NCBI GenBank assembly: GCA_020186115.1
Contig: WSYJ01000179.1
Coordinates: forward strand, 1 to 64,000
Source of the DNA: Histomonas meleagridis
Taxonomy: Eukaryota; Parabasalia; Tritrichomonadida; Dientamoebidae
Direction: 5' to 3'
Length of the DNA: 64,000 bases
The notes beneath the pieces are model-generated. The model did no database searches. It saw only the letters and a list, made by a program, of their open reading frames with translations, and was not told the DNA's origin. Position numbers and translations under genes: made by a program. Shown in pieces: positions 20,570 to 31,109 of this stretch. Within the stretch, counting starts at the first letter, position 1. Each line of letters begins with the position of its first letter.

Positions 20570-21660
20570 AATGTTCTCTGGTAGTAACTCATATTTCGGA
20601 GCTAGTTCGTCTGTTTCCCTTAATGCCTCTTCCTTTGTCAATTCAGGGATATCGAGATCAAAATTTGATGTTGAGAAATCATTCAAAAACCTCAAAAATC
20701 CACTTCAATTCATTAAGGATAGCATTCTTGGAAATATTTCGATGTGTGGCCTTTGAACAAAAACAGGAAAACCTAAAGGTGAAGCGTTTCGTATCGGATC
20801 CAAAATTCCAAACTTTATTTTATCATTGCCACTTTTTGCCACTCATCGGCGTTTTCGAAAATTTGGAAAACTTCTTTTGGACCAAATTCTGGTGGGAAGA
20901 GAACGACTGCATCGTAGCTCTCGCTTTCTATGAGATCTTTGTAAGTTAACCCAACAATTTTTTGGACACTTTCATTTTCGATAATTTCAGGTATTTCCTC
21001 GCTGAAATATTTCAACGTTTGAATTCAACGTTATCAAACAATCTGTCGTGTGATAGAAATAACCATTATCTGGATTAAAAACATAAAAGTTAGGAAAAGT
21101 AATATCGTTCGGGGAAATGATATGGAACCAAACCTGATTTCTGGAAATACAAATTTTCAAATCCCCGCCTAAAAATAGCAGCAAATATTATGTTTTCTTG
21201 CATTATATCATATTTTATGAATTCTTTGTATAATAGAATTGATTTTTCTAATATCGAAGATGTACTATTTTGAACAGGAACAATTGTAAGGTCTTGTGAA
21301 CGAAATAGCAAAAGCATTTCATTTGACATATTAAGTTCATCAAAAAGTTCGGGTTTAGCTGTAATTAAATCGCACGAACCAATTTATGGAAGTGCAAGAT
21401 ATAAATTAAAATTAGCATCATTAACATATTTTTATTTGCTTATGAGTGTATAATGTTGAAGATAATGTTGCCTTTAAATCATTTAGAGTTTTGACATTCC
21501 CACGATTTTCAATAAGCCAATCGTTAAGGAGAAACATAAATGCATTTTCACTAGTTGGACATTCATATGAGTTATATATTCTGTCCGATTGATAGAGTAC
21601 GAGAAAATGATTTTCATATTGAAAGGTCGAATATTTTAGTTTAGTTTAAATAAGTGAGTT
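20570..21660 (-). pseudogene. Relic of a protein disulfide isomerase/thioredoxin-fold protein
   Basis: Several minus-strand frames in the right order resemble a PDI-family ER protein. An N-terminal part includes SDRIYNSYECPTSENAFMF. A middle part reads NEMLLLFRSQDLTIVPVQNS. Then comes ISPNDITFPNFYVFNPDNGY. The last thioredoxin-like domain (VQKIVGLTYKDLIESESYDA, VVLFPPEFGPKEVF) has no CxxC active site. A C-terminal part (FGILDPIRNASPLGFPVFVQ, NFDLDIPELTKEEALRETDE) closes it. At least four frameshifts or stops separate these pieces. Loss of the active-site cysteines may predate decay, since non-catalytic PDI relatives are common. PDI relationship is inferred from the order and the GFPxF and VGLTYKD patterns. 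Confidence 0.5.
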
Positions 21661-22369
21661 TGAAAATAAATATTGAGCTTGCTCTGGTAGAGGGTATGGG
21701 CCAATTACTAAAACTAAAACAACAGGATTTTGGAAAAATTACATCTTGAAATTCAACGTCCGTGTAATTTTTAAGTTTAAATGTGCTTGTTTTGGAATAG
21801 GGGACAAAAATACAGTTCGAAAAATTTTGAAGAGCAAAAAACAGCTAAAATGAAGGGAGTGAACATCATCACCCCCTAAGGTTAGGTGGGCTCTCGATCG
21901 AGAAACCGGATTTTGGTAGACACCAGGTCAAGAAGAATATGAAAAGCTCAGATGAATTTCATATTCTTTTGCAGACGTTTAAATAACATGTTTTTCCCTT
22001 TTTTCTCCAAAATCTTTTCGTAATGTCGAGGAGATGTGGTTAAAAGACATTAGAAAATATTGCAAAGGAGTACCATAATATTGATCAATATAATAAACAA
22101 AATCAATTTTTTTCCCTATTGTTCCAACATGATTAAAATCTGGTGTACTTAAGGTATTGGGAAAGAATTTGACAAAGCAGATTTTTGAGTCCTATATTTC
22201 AAGTGTTTATATCATATACACATATCATATATTCCGGTATAAATGTGTTATTTCATTGTTGCTAACATGTATATCATGCTTATTATGGATAAAATTTCAT
22301 TTTAAAATGATAAGCCAAGCTCGGAATCCCAATTTATAATTGATGATGTAGTTATTTTAGTGAATAAAT
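21661..22369. other. Spacer, no convincing gene
   Basis: A short, comparatively G+C-rich patch lies at 21866-21910. The open frame at 22157-22339 is low complexity. I see no promoter-gene pair. Confidence 0.45.
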
Positions 22370-22860
22370 TTTCACATTCAAATGCATTTTAGCAATCTCA
22401 TCCGTTTTCTCAATCGAATGAATTCACAAAATCAAATACATTTTCTCAAAGTAACACATTCTCACAATCAAGCACATTTATATATAAGAATTCGAATAAA
22501 TTTTATACATCAAATTCAATAACTCTGCGAATTTCCTTATCATTTAAAGAACTATTCATTTGTTTCAAACAGTTCATTTGTTTCTATGTCATCCATCCAT
22601 ATATCTCAACATAGAATTCGTATATATGAAGCGTAGCAAATCACGCGAAGCGAATCTTATCATACTGTAATCATCATTATATTCTTTATTCATAAAAGAA
22701 ATTCAAAAACAAAATTGAAGAAAATGAAAATTCAGAACCTGAAGAAATGGATACAATAAATCAATTTCAACAATAAATATCTCAAATATTGAAGAAGATC
22801 CATTTGCACAAGATTTTCAAGAAGAAAAATTCATTAACCAATTGTATTTTAAAGTTATCT
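22370..22860 (+). pseudogene. C-terminal relic of a BspA-like anchored protein
   Basis: Repeated Ser-Asn/Thr-Phe triplets (SNEFTKSNTFSQSNTFSQSS) mark the stalk seen in the protein at 31.1 kb. A decayed juxtamembrane region follows, then an acidic tail with IEEDPFAQDFQEEKF. The tail resembles NEDPFAGNFEEHF encoded at 47.1 kb, so a D-P-F-A motif in the cytosolic tail appears to be conserved. Several stops and frame changes are present. No LRR part remains. Confidence 0.5.
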
Positions 22861-23124
22861 AATAAAATATTTCACCAGTTTTCTTTCGCATAAAAAACAA
22901 TTTTATGAGAAATAAAAATAAACGTTTTTATACCCCTCACAAAAAAAATAACAGAAATATTTCATATTTAGCCATGGTATAAAAATAAACGTAATAATTT
23001 CGACCAAATTTATCGGTTAATTACAGTTTTGATATACGATAGGTATCAGAAATTCATGAAAAAATTTGAGTACAATTTACGGTTTTTGCTTTGAAATACT
23101 GTGCCTTATCCATCATCCCAAAAT
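22861..23124. promoter_or_regulatory. 5' region of the MRH-type receptor gene with Inr
   Basis: TCATCCC at 23113 places the predicted start site at A23115, ten bases before the ATG at 23125. The remaining bases are AT-rich with no other gene. Confidence 0.45.
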
Positions 23125-25935
23125 ATGTTCTTTTTGTTCACATGCATTACTTTTTCTTATAATATATTTCGTGGAGATTGCGAAGCCATCCTTGATACCA
23201 ATTATTATAATTTAACAATGTTTATGAAAAGAGGTGCAGATACTTATAGATCTGACAAATATACTTATCTTTTTAGACTCTGCCCTCAAAACACAGGGCA
23301 TGTTTACAAAGAAATGGATGTGTTTTTAATGCAATGCTCAATGGAATCAGGATTTTGTCGAAATGTAATTACTCAAAACTCATTTGATTACAAACCACTT
23401 TATTCACATGACTTTTCAAAAGGTATTCTTTATCATGCAAGCAGTGAGCCTTATCTAGAAGATGACAATTTATATCATACTTTAGATCTTGAATTTAGAA
23501 TATATTGTGATCCAACTCAAACCTCAAGTGATATTCCAATATCAGTTGAAGTTGATGACGCATCCGAAGCAGGACTATTTATAGTCACCATGAACTCATC
23601 TGCTGGATGTCCAATTCCAACAGCTTCACCTAGCCCCACGCCAATGTATCAACCACATTGTAAATACATCAAAAGGTTATCTACCAATCCCAAAGTCGGT
23701 TTAGACATTGATTTATCCACCTTAAATGGCGGGCCATTTGGCATAAAAATTCCGATAACCATTAAAAACGAAGAACATGAATTATTTTTCCAACCCTGTG
23801 AACGTGTGCAATGTCCGTCCACATATATTTGTGTTGAAGGAACTGATATATATTCATCATCATGGCTTTGTAATTCATCACGAATTTGTACCTCATATGG
23901 AGTAAGTGTAGATAACATGGACTTTGATCAAATCGGCGCGCAACCAACAAATGGAATGATATTACGTTTAAATAACACATTTAATAACAAGAAATCTGAA
24001 ATTTATATGCGATGTAAACATAACTTTCCGAATGATCATTTCTTTTGGTCACCACAAGGGGAACTAAATGATGAAGTCTTTAGTATCCTTGGCCAATCGG
24101 AAGAGTTATGTGTTACACCAATTCCATCACCAGATCCATATTCGTGTCATTTTTCGACTGAGCAAAAGAATTATTCATTAAATATTAACTTAACTAAATA
24201 TAATAAAGATCCAAATGGTTATGAACAAATTGTCGAAGTTTATGATCATATTGGTAACCATTATCAACGTAAATTGTTATATAATCCATGCGGACATATT
24301 TCATGTCCTAAAAACGCGTTTTGTGATGGCGATGAAGATGCGCAAATTTGGTTATGTCATGACATATCAAGTCAAAGCAATTGCATTGGTTACGGGTTAG
24401 CTATCAATAATGTAACAATGGAATTATATGAAGAAAGTGATTTGTTTTCGGGAATTTTAGCATTATATAAAGGCGACATAAAACGTACAGCAGATATAAC
24501 ATATGTATGTAATGAGAATTTGAAAGAAAACGAAATAATAATTCCAAAAGTATTAAATTTAACAGGACATAAATTAATGTTTGAAGTCGAATCTAAAGAC
24601 GCATGTCCAATAAATATAGGACCAACACCTAAGCCTTCATACACATGGCATCCTAAAATACCTACAAAAGGTTATACTGCGACACCAACTCCATTAGTAT
24701 CACCTAATCCTTTTGATATTATTTACAATGATACACATTATATCAATATAAATTTAGATGAATTAAAACAAAGTGTTTATGAAGGTAATGAATTAATTAT
24801 ATCCGATTCGAATTATGGTAATGTATATATTAAATATCATCCATGGATATTAACTAATTGCCCAAATAATTATTTATGCGGTGGTAATGTTAACACTTCC
24901 AATTTATGGATTTGTTGGGTCGAAAATAATGGAACAAAATATTGCCATCCATCAGCAGATAAACGAATTAAATTCTCGATGAACTTTTTCGAGCAAAATG
25001 ATATCGATGGAGCGATATTAACATATGAAGGTGCATATGGCATTCAAACTAAGTTTAATGTGTTATGTTCTAATTTAGAAGATAACTTATCAATACCATT
25101 TGATCAAGCATCGATTATCGAATATAATGAACTTTCTAACACACAAAACTTTGTGATTAAAATGGATTCAGGTTACATATGTCCGAAATCATTTTATAAG
25201 CCTTCGTTACCACCATCGCCATTAATTACACCAATTCCACAACATAATAATTCGATTAAATATGACGTAACATATAAACTGAATGAAAATAAAATCATTG
25301 AATTAAATCTCAAAAAATTCACAAAAACTAAAGAAAGTTATGTAATATTTGGAGATAAAAAGAAATATATGAAATCATTTGTTACTTATAGTCCTTATAC
25401 CAAAACAAAATGTCCAAATAATTATAAATGTATTAATGATGTTAACGCGAACTTATGGTTATGTATTAACTCAACAATTATAAATAACATTTGTATTCCA
25501 ATTGGTGATTCAGAACAAAAATTGGATTTCAAGTTATTGGATAAAAATGGTATCGTTAAAGTAAACATTGGCGGCGAATATCCACCGTATGATACCGAAT
25601 TATATTTCGTATGCGATGAAAATGGTAATAAAAATGATTTCGAATTCCAAAAAATAGGCGATTTCATGAATGATAAAATTGGTATTTATGTAAATACTAA
25701 AAATGTTTGTCCACGTTCATATTCTAAAACTTCGGTTGGCGCTATAATCGGATTTATCATTTTGCTCTGTTTGATATGTTATTTGGGCGTTGGAGTTATT
25801 TTTATATATATCAGAACAGGAGAAGTTAAGTTACCAAATAACGAGTTCTGGGTAAAACTCGATGATAAAATATCAGAAATTTGGAAATTCGTGGTGTCTT
25901 GTGGTAGAGATAACACAAAATATGAGAAGATTTGA
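23125..25935 (+). CDS. Five-module mannose-6-phosphate-receptor-like (MRH) type I membrane protein
   Basis: The 936-residue protein begins with a signal peptide (MFFLFTCITFSYNIFRG). It then has five repeats of ~150 residues with the cysteine layout of M6P-receptor-homology (MRH/ATG27) domains: each opens Y-x-x-x-x-N/D-L, has an internal C-x-x-x-x-C-P, a W-x-C strand, a short Y-x-G region and a final V-x-x-x-x-x-C-P. Approximate spans are 18-165, 177-335, 339-494, 530-686 and 710-860, joined by Pro/Ser/Thr linkers (ASPSPTPMYQP, IPSPDPY). A membrane helix at ~870-896 is followed by a 40-residue cytosolic tail with FW and a terminal YEKI. This suggests sorting of glycosylated lysosomal hydrolases between Golgi, endosome and surface. 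Whether any module still binds M6P is unclear. ATG chosen because a signal peptide and an Inr at the right distance agree. Confidence 0.8.
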   Translation: MFFLFTCITFSYNIFRGDCEAILDTNYYNLTMFMKRGADTYRSDKYTYLFRLCPQNTGHVYKEMDVFLMQCSMESGFCRNVITQNSFDYKPLYSHDFSKGILYHASSEPYLEDDNLYHTLDLEFRIYCDPTQTSSDIPISVEVDDASEAGLFIVTMNSSAGCPIPTASPSPTPMYQPHCKYIKRLSTNPKVGLDIDLSTLNGGPFGIKIPITIKNEEHELFFQPCERVQCPSTYICVEGTDIYSSSWLCNSSRICTSYGVSVDNMDFDQIGAQPTNGMILRLNNTFNNKKSEIYMRCKHNFPNDHFFWSPQGELNDEVFSILGQSEELCVTPIPSPDPYSCHFSTEQKNYSLNINLTKYNKDPNGYEQIVEVYDHIGNHYQRKLLYNPCGHISCPKNAFCDGDEDAQIWLCHDISSQSNCIGYGLAINNVTMELYEESDLFSGILALYKGDIKRTADITYVCNENLKENEIIIPKVLNLTGHKLMFEVESKDACPINIGPTPKPSYTWHPKIPTKGYTATPTPLVSPNPFDIIYNDTHYININLDELKQSVYEGNELIISDSNYGNVYIKYHPWILTNCPNNYLCGGNVNTSNLWICWVENNGTKYCHPSADKRIKFSMNFFEQNDIDGAILTYEGAYGIQTKFNVLCSNLEDNLSIPFDQASIIEYNELSNTQNFVIKMDSGYICPKSFYKPSLPPSPLITPIPQHNNSIKYDVTYKLNENKIIELNLKKFTKTKESYVIFGDKKKYMKSFVTYSPYTKTKCPNNYKCINDVNANLWLCINSTIINNICIPIGDSEQKLDFKLLDKNGIVKVNIGGEYPPYDTELYFVCDENGNKNDFEFQKIGDFMNDKIGIYVNTKNVCPRSYSKTSVGAIIGFIILLCLICYLGVGVIFIYIRTGEVKLPNNEFWVKLDDKISEIWKFVVSCGRDNTKYEKI

Positions 25936-26240
25936 TACATGAAAATTATTTTTTATTTAAATAAATCATATGATGTTATTTGAAAAATTAGTGTAATAGC
26001 CTACAAAATCAAATGAAGACTTAAAAATTTTGACCCTTGAATTCTAGCGTGTTTTGACATTTTATAAAATTTCAGAACATTTTGAAAAAATTTTTTCTGT
26101 AAGTCGAAATTAACGGTCGACCGTGATATATCACCACTTTTTGCATAGTTTACATATAACAAAATATTTAACGATTAAAATTTATCTAAAAAGTTGATGA
26201 GTCAGAATATTTTTGATCTTTTTCAATACTTTATATTTGA

Positions 26241-26254
26241 TGTAAACTATTCAA
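26241..26254 (+). promoter_or_regulatory. Recurrent motif TGTAAACTATTCAA
   Basis: Exact 14-base motif found here, at 52386-52399, in reverse at 42278-42291, and as 13 of 14 bases at 57110. A one-mismatch reverse copy lies at 26141-26154. Here it sits 30 bases before an Inr-like TCACTTTTA at 26271. Confidence 0.35.
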
Positions 26255-26280
26255 TTCGTTTACATTGATGTCACTTTTAC

Positions 26281-26338
26281 GATAAAGATACGATAGAGCT
26301 TTTTGGACATGTTCAAAAAGCTCTATCGTATCTTTATC
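26281..26338. other. Perfect 25-bp hairpin followed by a conserved GC-rich tail
   Basis: Arms 26281-26305 and 26314-26338 are fully complementary with an 8-base loop. The plus strand then reads CGGCCCGTCCCAGATG and GGGGCACTCC, related to the tail after the hairpin at 36414-36472, although the stem sequences themselves differ. Confidence 0.6.
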
Positions 26339-26994
26339 ATCGGCCCGTCCCAGATGCTGGGGCACTCCACAAATTTAATGATCAATAACCCATATATAAG
26401 TCGAAAGATTTCTTAAAACCATTTCTAATGGATGTATTATAAATTAATAGTCAAACAAAAATTGGTCAAGCATTTTATCTAGACACTAAATCTGATTATC
26501 TTCTTTTGACCTTAAATAATATATATAAATTCTATTCTTCTTATATTTATGTAACTGCCTTTTTAAAATTATAATAATTCTTCTGCTGCCTCTGAAAATT
26601 TAAATATTATATATTCAACCAAGAATTGTTCTTGATATATACCAGCACTCCGGGTCATTTGTTATTGTTTTTGATATCCAAAATTTGTTCATTTGGGGAC
26701 TCCCCACTCAGTTTGTTTCGACGTCACTTTTCTGTAAAGTAACCAATGAAATTAAATACTTTACTTGATTTGAACACGATAGAGTACGTTGAAAATAATT
26801 ACATTAGCCACCTCGATATATTTTGACGTATTCGACTTTTTGAATTAATAAGGTTTTGAAAATTGGCAACCGTTTATCGACCGTTAATTTCAGCAACATG
26901 TTGCCGAAATTTCGACTTACAACATGAAAAAATTTTTGCCAGAAAGGTTCCTGGGATTGAAAATTCAATTGAAAATATTTTCATTATTCTAATA

Positions 26995-27228
26995 ATGTCA
27001 AACAATCAAAGCAACCACAAGGGAAATAAAAATGGAGAGCCAAATGTGCGACCCTTAACCTGTGAGTATAAATCTGATGACAATCAAAACAGAATAGGTT
27101 TAGAACAATTCAATACACAAGATCTAAGTTTTGATCCAAACTTTGAAATTTCTGGCCGATGGGAGACGTCTCCCACACTCAAATGGAATGGCTTTTATAA
27201 ATTTGAGAAAGATATCCTACTTTCTTAA
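26995..27228 (+). CDS. Small orphan protein, 77 residues
   Basis: An ATG at 26995 follows the Inr-like TCATTATTC at the usual distance (12 bases), which is the main reason to accept it. The product is hydrophilic and Asn/Lys-rich at first (MSNNQSNHKGNKNGEPNVRP) and ends with GRWETSPTLKWNGFYKFEKD. No signal peptide, membrane helix or known domain is visible. The frame is open further upstream but has no ATG there, and that part lies in the candidate inverted-repeat element. It could also be the start of a longer gene cut short. Confidence 0.35.
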   Translation: MSNNQSNHKGNKNGEPNVRPLTCEYKSDDNQNRIGLEQFNTQDLSFDPNFEISGRWETSPTLKWNGFYKFEKDILLS

Positions 27229-27499
27229 ACAGGTTTCATCTTGAAGTACATTTTTTTGTTTTAGACTTTGATATTGTTTCATTTTGACCAAGAAATTCCA
27301 TTCAATGATAAATGCATTTAGTTCGAAGCGCTTTGAGTGTTATATTAAGTCAATATATTTAAGATAAAATTAGAATTGCAATTCTAATTTGTTATTCAGG
27401 AATTGAATAGAAAATAATCGTTCACCATTCAATTACATTTGATTCACAATATAAAAAAGACATTTCGAAATTACATATATACATATATTTATTCATACA

Positions 27500-29215
27500 T
27501 TAAAATCCAAAATATTCTGTTACTTTATTTTCGAATTCTTTAAATTCGTTATCATTACCTTTGATTTTATATAATGAGAACCCAATTAATCCGAATCCGG
27601 GGTGCACACATCCGATATTCAATGACACATATAATTCATTTTGGTCCTTAACCAACAAATATAAACAAAAATTTTGTTCGGAAAGAATCGAAATATTTTT
27701 TTCTCTTTCCAAAAATTTAAATAATTTCTCCCATAACACTTTAGGACTATCAAGTGTTGTATGTTTGCAGTTAAATTGCGGCAAAGTTTTCTCCTCATTA
27801 GTAATTGAGCGAAATCGCATTGTTTGCAAATTTCGTATATTCATTCGGGAAATGTTGTTTTTGTTCTTGTTGTTGTTGGAATACAAATTGGTTCGACTTG
27901 ATATTGATTTGCGTTGTTGGATTCGTTGCGCTGGTGAAACTTTCATCTTTTTTACAATTATATATGGGTCAGCGTTTGGAATGCGCTCTTTGCATGTTGC
28001 CGAGTCCATTCCAAAGGGGGTTTTAGCTCGAGGTTGTGCAGTTTCTTTTTTCTGATCTGAAATAGAATTATGAGATCTTCTTGTATCTAATCTTCCGACT
28101 CTATTTGACATATCAAGGTGAGGTAGGCCAGTCAGAGGTGGCAATTGTGCTATTCCTATTTGATATCTTCGATGAATAATTCGATAAGTTACTAAATCGT
28201 CATCTGATAACTTATCAAGCTCATTCATTGAAATATCTTGTTGGCAGCCCATGTCACGAAGGACTGCTACATGAATACGCTCTTTGTGTACAGGTTTGGG
28301 TGGGTGCGGTAAACGGTTTTTGTTGTACCATTTCGTTTTCATAATTTCAGAGGCCGTGTAACGGTCGCCGGGATCAAGGGTGATGAGGTGGTGAAGTAAG
28401 TCAGTTGCCGACTCTGATATCTGAAAAGGGAATGTGTAGTCAGCTTTAACAATGGACTGGAGAAGGTCTGGTATGGAAACACCAGTAAAAGGAAAACGGC
28501 CAAAAAATAACATAAAAAGAATGATGCCTAAACACCAAGAATCTGCATATATGGGATTATGAAGTTGACCTTGAATAATCTCCGGCGGAGAATACTGAGG
28601 AGTTCCACAAATCGAATCTATTAATCCATTGGCTGGTTCATAAAATCGGGAAAACCCAAAGTCAGCAATCATTAATCGACCATTGGAATCAAGAAGAATG
28701 TTTTCAAGTTTGAGATCTCTATGAACTAGATGAACTGAATGCATATAAGCAACAACACGAACAATAGGCCGAAATATTTCTCGTGCATCAGATTCAACAA
28801 GCGGAGCTTTGGCTTTAACAAAGTCAAATAATTCACCTCCTGCTGCATATTCCATTACAACCCAGATTCGATCACCTGAATCGATGACTTCGTAAAGTTC
28901 TGTAATGTGTTTTTGGTCACCTAGAACTTGAAGAGTACGTATTTCACGATATAGTAATAGCCTTTTTTTTGCATCGTCAACAGTTGATTTATTAATAATT
29001 TTCATAACAACTTTTTCGCCTGTTTTGTTGTGAATGCTTAGCCTAACCGTTGAGTTTCTTGTCTGTGATAGTATTCCAATGCTTTTGTATCTTTCATTAA
29101 TTTCATCAATAGACATTGGATGAACAACATCTTGAAACATTTCCCATTCACTTCCTTCTTGGTTTGTATCTTCTTGCCGAGAATTCTCGCCAAGGGAAGG
29201 CAGTGGGTTCATCAT
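27500..29215 (-). CDS. CAMK/AMPK-like (SNF1-type) serine/threonine kinase
   Basis: A 571-residue kinase with domain order kinase (45-300), UBA-like segment (~320-350), disordered basic region and KA1-like C-terminus (~490-571), the layout of SNF1/AMPK-alpha and MARK relatives. Visible catalytic elements are Lys72 in VVMKII, HRDLKLEN (165-172), DFG (185-187) and GTPQYSPPE, in which APE has become PPE. The glycine-rich loop is strikingly altered: GILSQTRNSTV has Ser/Thr at all three positions where glycine is expected, a trait shared with some trichomonad kinases but unusual. Catalysis is still plausible because the Lys, HRD and DFG are intact. The stop is followed after a few bases by AATAAA. 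Two adjacent ATGs mark the start. Confidence 0.9.
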   Translation of the reverse strand: MMNPLPSLGENSRQEDTNQEGSEWEMFQDVVHPMSIDEINERYKSIGILSQTRNSTVRLSIHNKTGEKVVMKIINKSTVDDAKKRLLLYREIRTLQVLGDQKHITELYEVIDSGDRIWVVMEYAAGGELFDFVKAKAPLVESDAREIFRPIVRVVAYMHSVHLVHRDLKLENILLDSNGRLMIADFGFSRFYEPANGLIDSICGTPQYSPPEIIQGQLHNPIYADSWCLGIILFMLFFGRFPFTGVSIPDLLQSIVKADYTFPFQISESATDLLHHLITLDPGDRYTASEIMKTKWYNKNRLPHPPKPVHKERIHVAVLRDMGCQQDISMNELDKLSDDDLVTYRIIHRRYQIGIAQLPPLTGLPHLDMSNRVGRLDTRRSHNSISDQKKETAQPRAKTPFGMDSATCKERIPNADPYIIVKKMKVSPAQRIQQRKSISSRTNLYSNNNKNKNNISRMNIRNLQTMRFRSITNEEKTLPQFNCKHTTLDSPKVLWEKLFKFLEREKNISILSEQNFCLYLLVKDQNELYVSLNIGCVHPGFGLIGFSLYKIKGNDNEFKEFENKVTEYFGF

Positions 29216-30164
29216 TTCTTGGTGCTAACGTTTTTTCTCTGTCAGCATACTCTATCGGAGCTGTCAAATTTCAATTGAATCGCTTTTGATAAAAACGGCC
29301 GCATAGACGATCAATATGTACATAAAAAGCTGAGCGATTTTTACTAGTTCAAAATAATTTTGAATGATATAACCGTTGGGTCTAAAGGAAAGGTTTACAG
29401 TGGAACTTTGCATCAAAAAGAAGTAAATGAGATATAATTTTTGCATAATAGTTTAGATCTAAATGGATTACATTTTTTTCGAAAGAATGAATCCTCATCA
29501 TATTTTTCTTTAGTCGAAAATTTTATCAATTCAATCAAATATCAATTTTAATAATTATCCTACTTTTCCAATTAAATCCTTGCATTTGATGTGTTGCTAA
29601 TATATGTTTGTTCAGATTAGTTTATCTTCAATTATATATTCATCAAATGCATTTGATTTTAATATATTACAAAAAGTCACAACATATGATTAACCTGTTA
29701 GAATAAGAACAACACAATGATTTACTATGAATACCTAAGGGACTGACATGGCAAAGAGTGCACTCAACAAGACCACACAACGCTCAATTTTGAATAACCG
29801 ATAATTCAATTTTCTAACAATTTTGAATGAAAGTCAAAAAACTGAAATTATCACACAATCACATCATTTTTTAATGTGGATGCAGCAGCAATTTGTACGA
29901 CTGGTTTTAATGGTAACAAATGTAGGAATAATCCATGATGATAACTATTAGTTCAAAAGCCATTATTCGAAATCTACAAAAATACTTAAAGGGAAATGTT
30001 ATCATGTCTCAAAAGATATTTTATGATTTACAAAATCTCAAAAAATATTTAAAACCAGTTAAACTGTTATTCATGTGTGTTGCTTAAAAACAATTAACAC
30101 ATGAAAATGGATGAACAATGATGCATAAAAGAGCATTGTAACATTTTTTGATATTAGTGACTTT
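29216..30164. other. 949-base spacer, no gene seen
   Basis: AT-rich with no convincing coding signal. A minus-strand frame at 29264-29446 has no supporting features. Confidence 0.5.
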
Positions 30165-30545
30165 TTATTCAAATATAGAGCCATGCATCGTAGTCATGAG
30201 CCATTGACCATTTATCTTTTCTAAGTCAATGTCGAGTTGCAATTTCCACGGTTTTTTCTCGCCGCCGTATACAGCTGCAGATACGATGCTTTTGCCTGTT
30301 AATGTAGCTTTTTCCCCATTAACTGTAACACTTAAATCAGTATCTGAATACGAGTAATAGTTTAATGATCCGTTTTCAATAGATTGAAGGAATTCATTTT
30401 TAAGTTCCTTTTTACCAGTGAGATGAATAAGGTAAAAATTATCAGTCATCATATTACTAAGTGCATTCATATCTTTGTTAATCATGTGTTGATACATTTC
30501 ATCGTAAAACTTTGCAACAGCTGCTTCGTCTTGTTTCGCTTCCAT
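30165..30545 (-). CDS. NTF2-like/SnoaL-fold (DUF4440-type) small protein
   Basis: A 126-residue protein with the NTF2-like cone pattern: an N-terminal helix (DEAAVAKFYDEMYQHMINKD), a short second helix (MNALSNMMTDNF), then antiparallel strands ending WKLQLDIDLEKINGQWLMTT. Proteins of this type are common in bacteria and rarer in protists, so acquisition by lateral transfer is plausible but not shown. The fold is used for many things (ketosteroid isomerases, hydrolases, binding modules), so I give no specific reaction. Inr-like TCATTATTTTTA on the minus strand (30546-30557) gives a ten-base leader, so it is a native, expressed-looking gene. The codons are less AT-rich than the flanks. Confidence 0.75.
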   Translation of the reverse strand: MEAKQDEAAVAKFYDEMYQHMINKDMNALSNMMTDNFYLIHLTGKKELKNEFLQSIENGSLNYYSYSDTDLSVTVNGEKATLTGKSIVSAAVYGGEKKPWKLQLDIDLEKINGQWLMTTMHGSIFE

Positions 30546-30557
30546 TAAAAATAATGA
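30546..30557 (-). promoter_or_regulatory. Inr-like element of the NTF2-like gene
   Basis: Minus strand TCATTATTTTTA, directly before the ATG; predicted leader ten bases. Confidence 0.5.
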
Positions 30558-31109
30558 TGTGTTTGAAAATTTATCGGGTGAGATTTCGGTAAACTATACA
30601 AAAATTAATATCGGCCAACGTTGTCATTTGATAACAAAGACCGTTTGATATTCACAATTTTCCAAGGAATTTTTTCGAAAACATGTTGTTTTTTTTAGTA
30701 GAGTGGTGTTAACATATAAAATGATGTAACGAAAATTATTATTAATCCTAGCTTTTAAAAAAAATTAGTACCAATGATAATCTGGAAATTTAGGCAGGGA
30801 TTGCTGATTTTCTTTTAGTTTTCGTTTGATAATAAATCCTCTTGAAATAAAATAGATCCTTTTTGCTACAGGATTAGAATTCGTCAAAGTTCAATAAAAT
30901 ATTATATAAATCGTAACATAAAGAATACATATTTGAAAAAATATTTGATTCTTTTTTCACCATTTAAATTTATTTTATTCTGATGATAGGAAATAGTGAA
31001 TGAAAATTAAACATATAGAATATGAATTTTCATTTTAAGGATAAAATAACAACAAATCAACTCAACAAGAATGCATAAATTTCCTTGAAAAATTTTTATT
31101 ATGACATAA
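30558..31109. other. AT-rich spacer, no gene seen
   Basis: Upstream of the NTF2-like gene and downstream of the BspA-like gene. It carries one copy of GTAAACTATaCAAA near 30589, one mismatch from the recurrent motif. Confidence 0.5.

Larger units (their letters stand above)
26086..26948. repeat. Candidate non-autonomous element bounded by ~40-bp inverted repeats
   Basis: The left end (26086-26124) carries GTAAGTCGAAATTAACGGTC. The right end (26868-26948) carries the same block in reverse complement, with about 22 extra bases in the middle of the right copy. Both copies are preceded by an A-rich then T-rich stretch. Between them lie no gene, a 25-bp perfect hairpin (26281-26338) and a GGGGACTCCCC palindrome near 26695. 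The pattern resembles a MITE, but I found no target-site duplication. Confidence 0.4.

Noticed and set aside
26843-26994. N-terminal extension of the orphan gene at 26995
   Set aside because: No ATG in the extension, and it overlaps the inverted-repeat end.
29264-29446. 60-codon frame upstream of the kinase
   Set aside because: No domain, no Inr, and composition of random AT-rich DNA.
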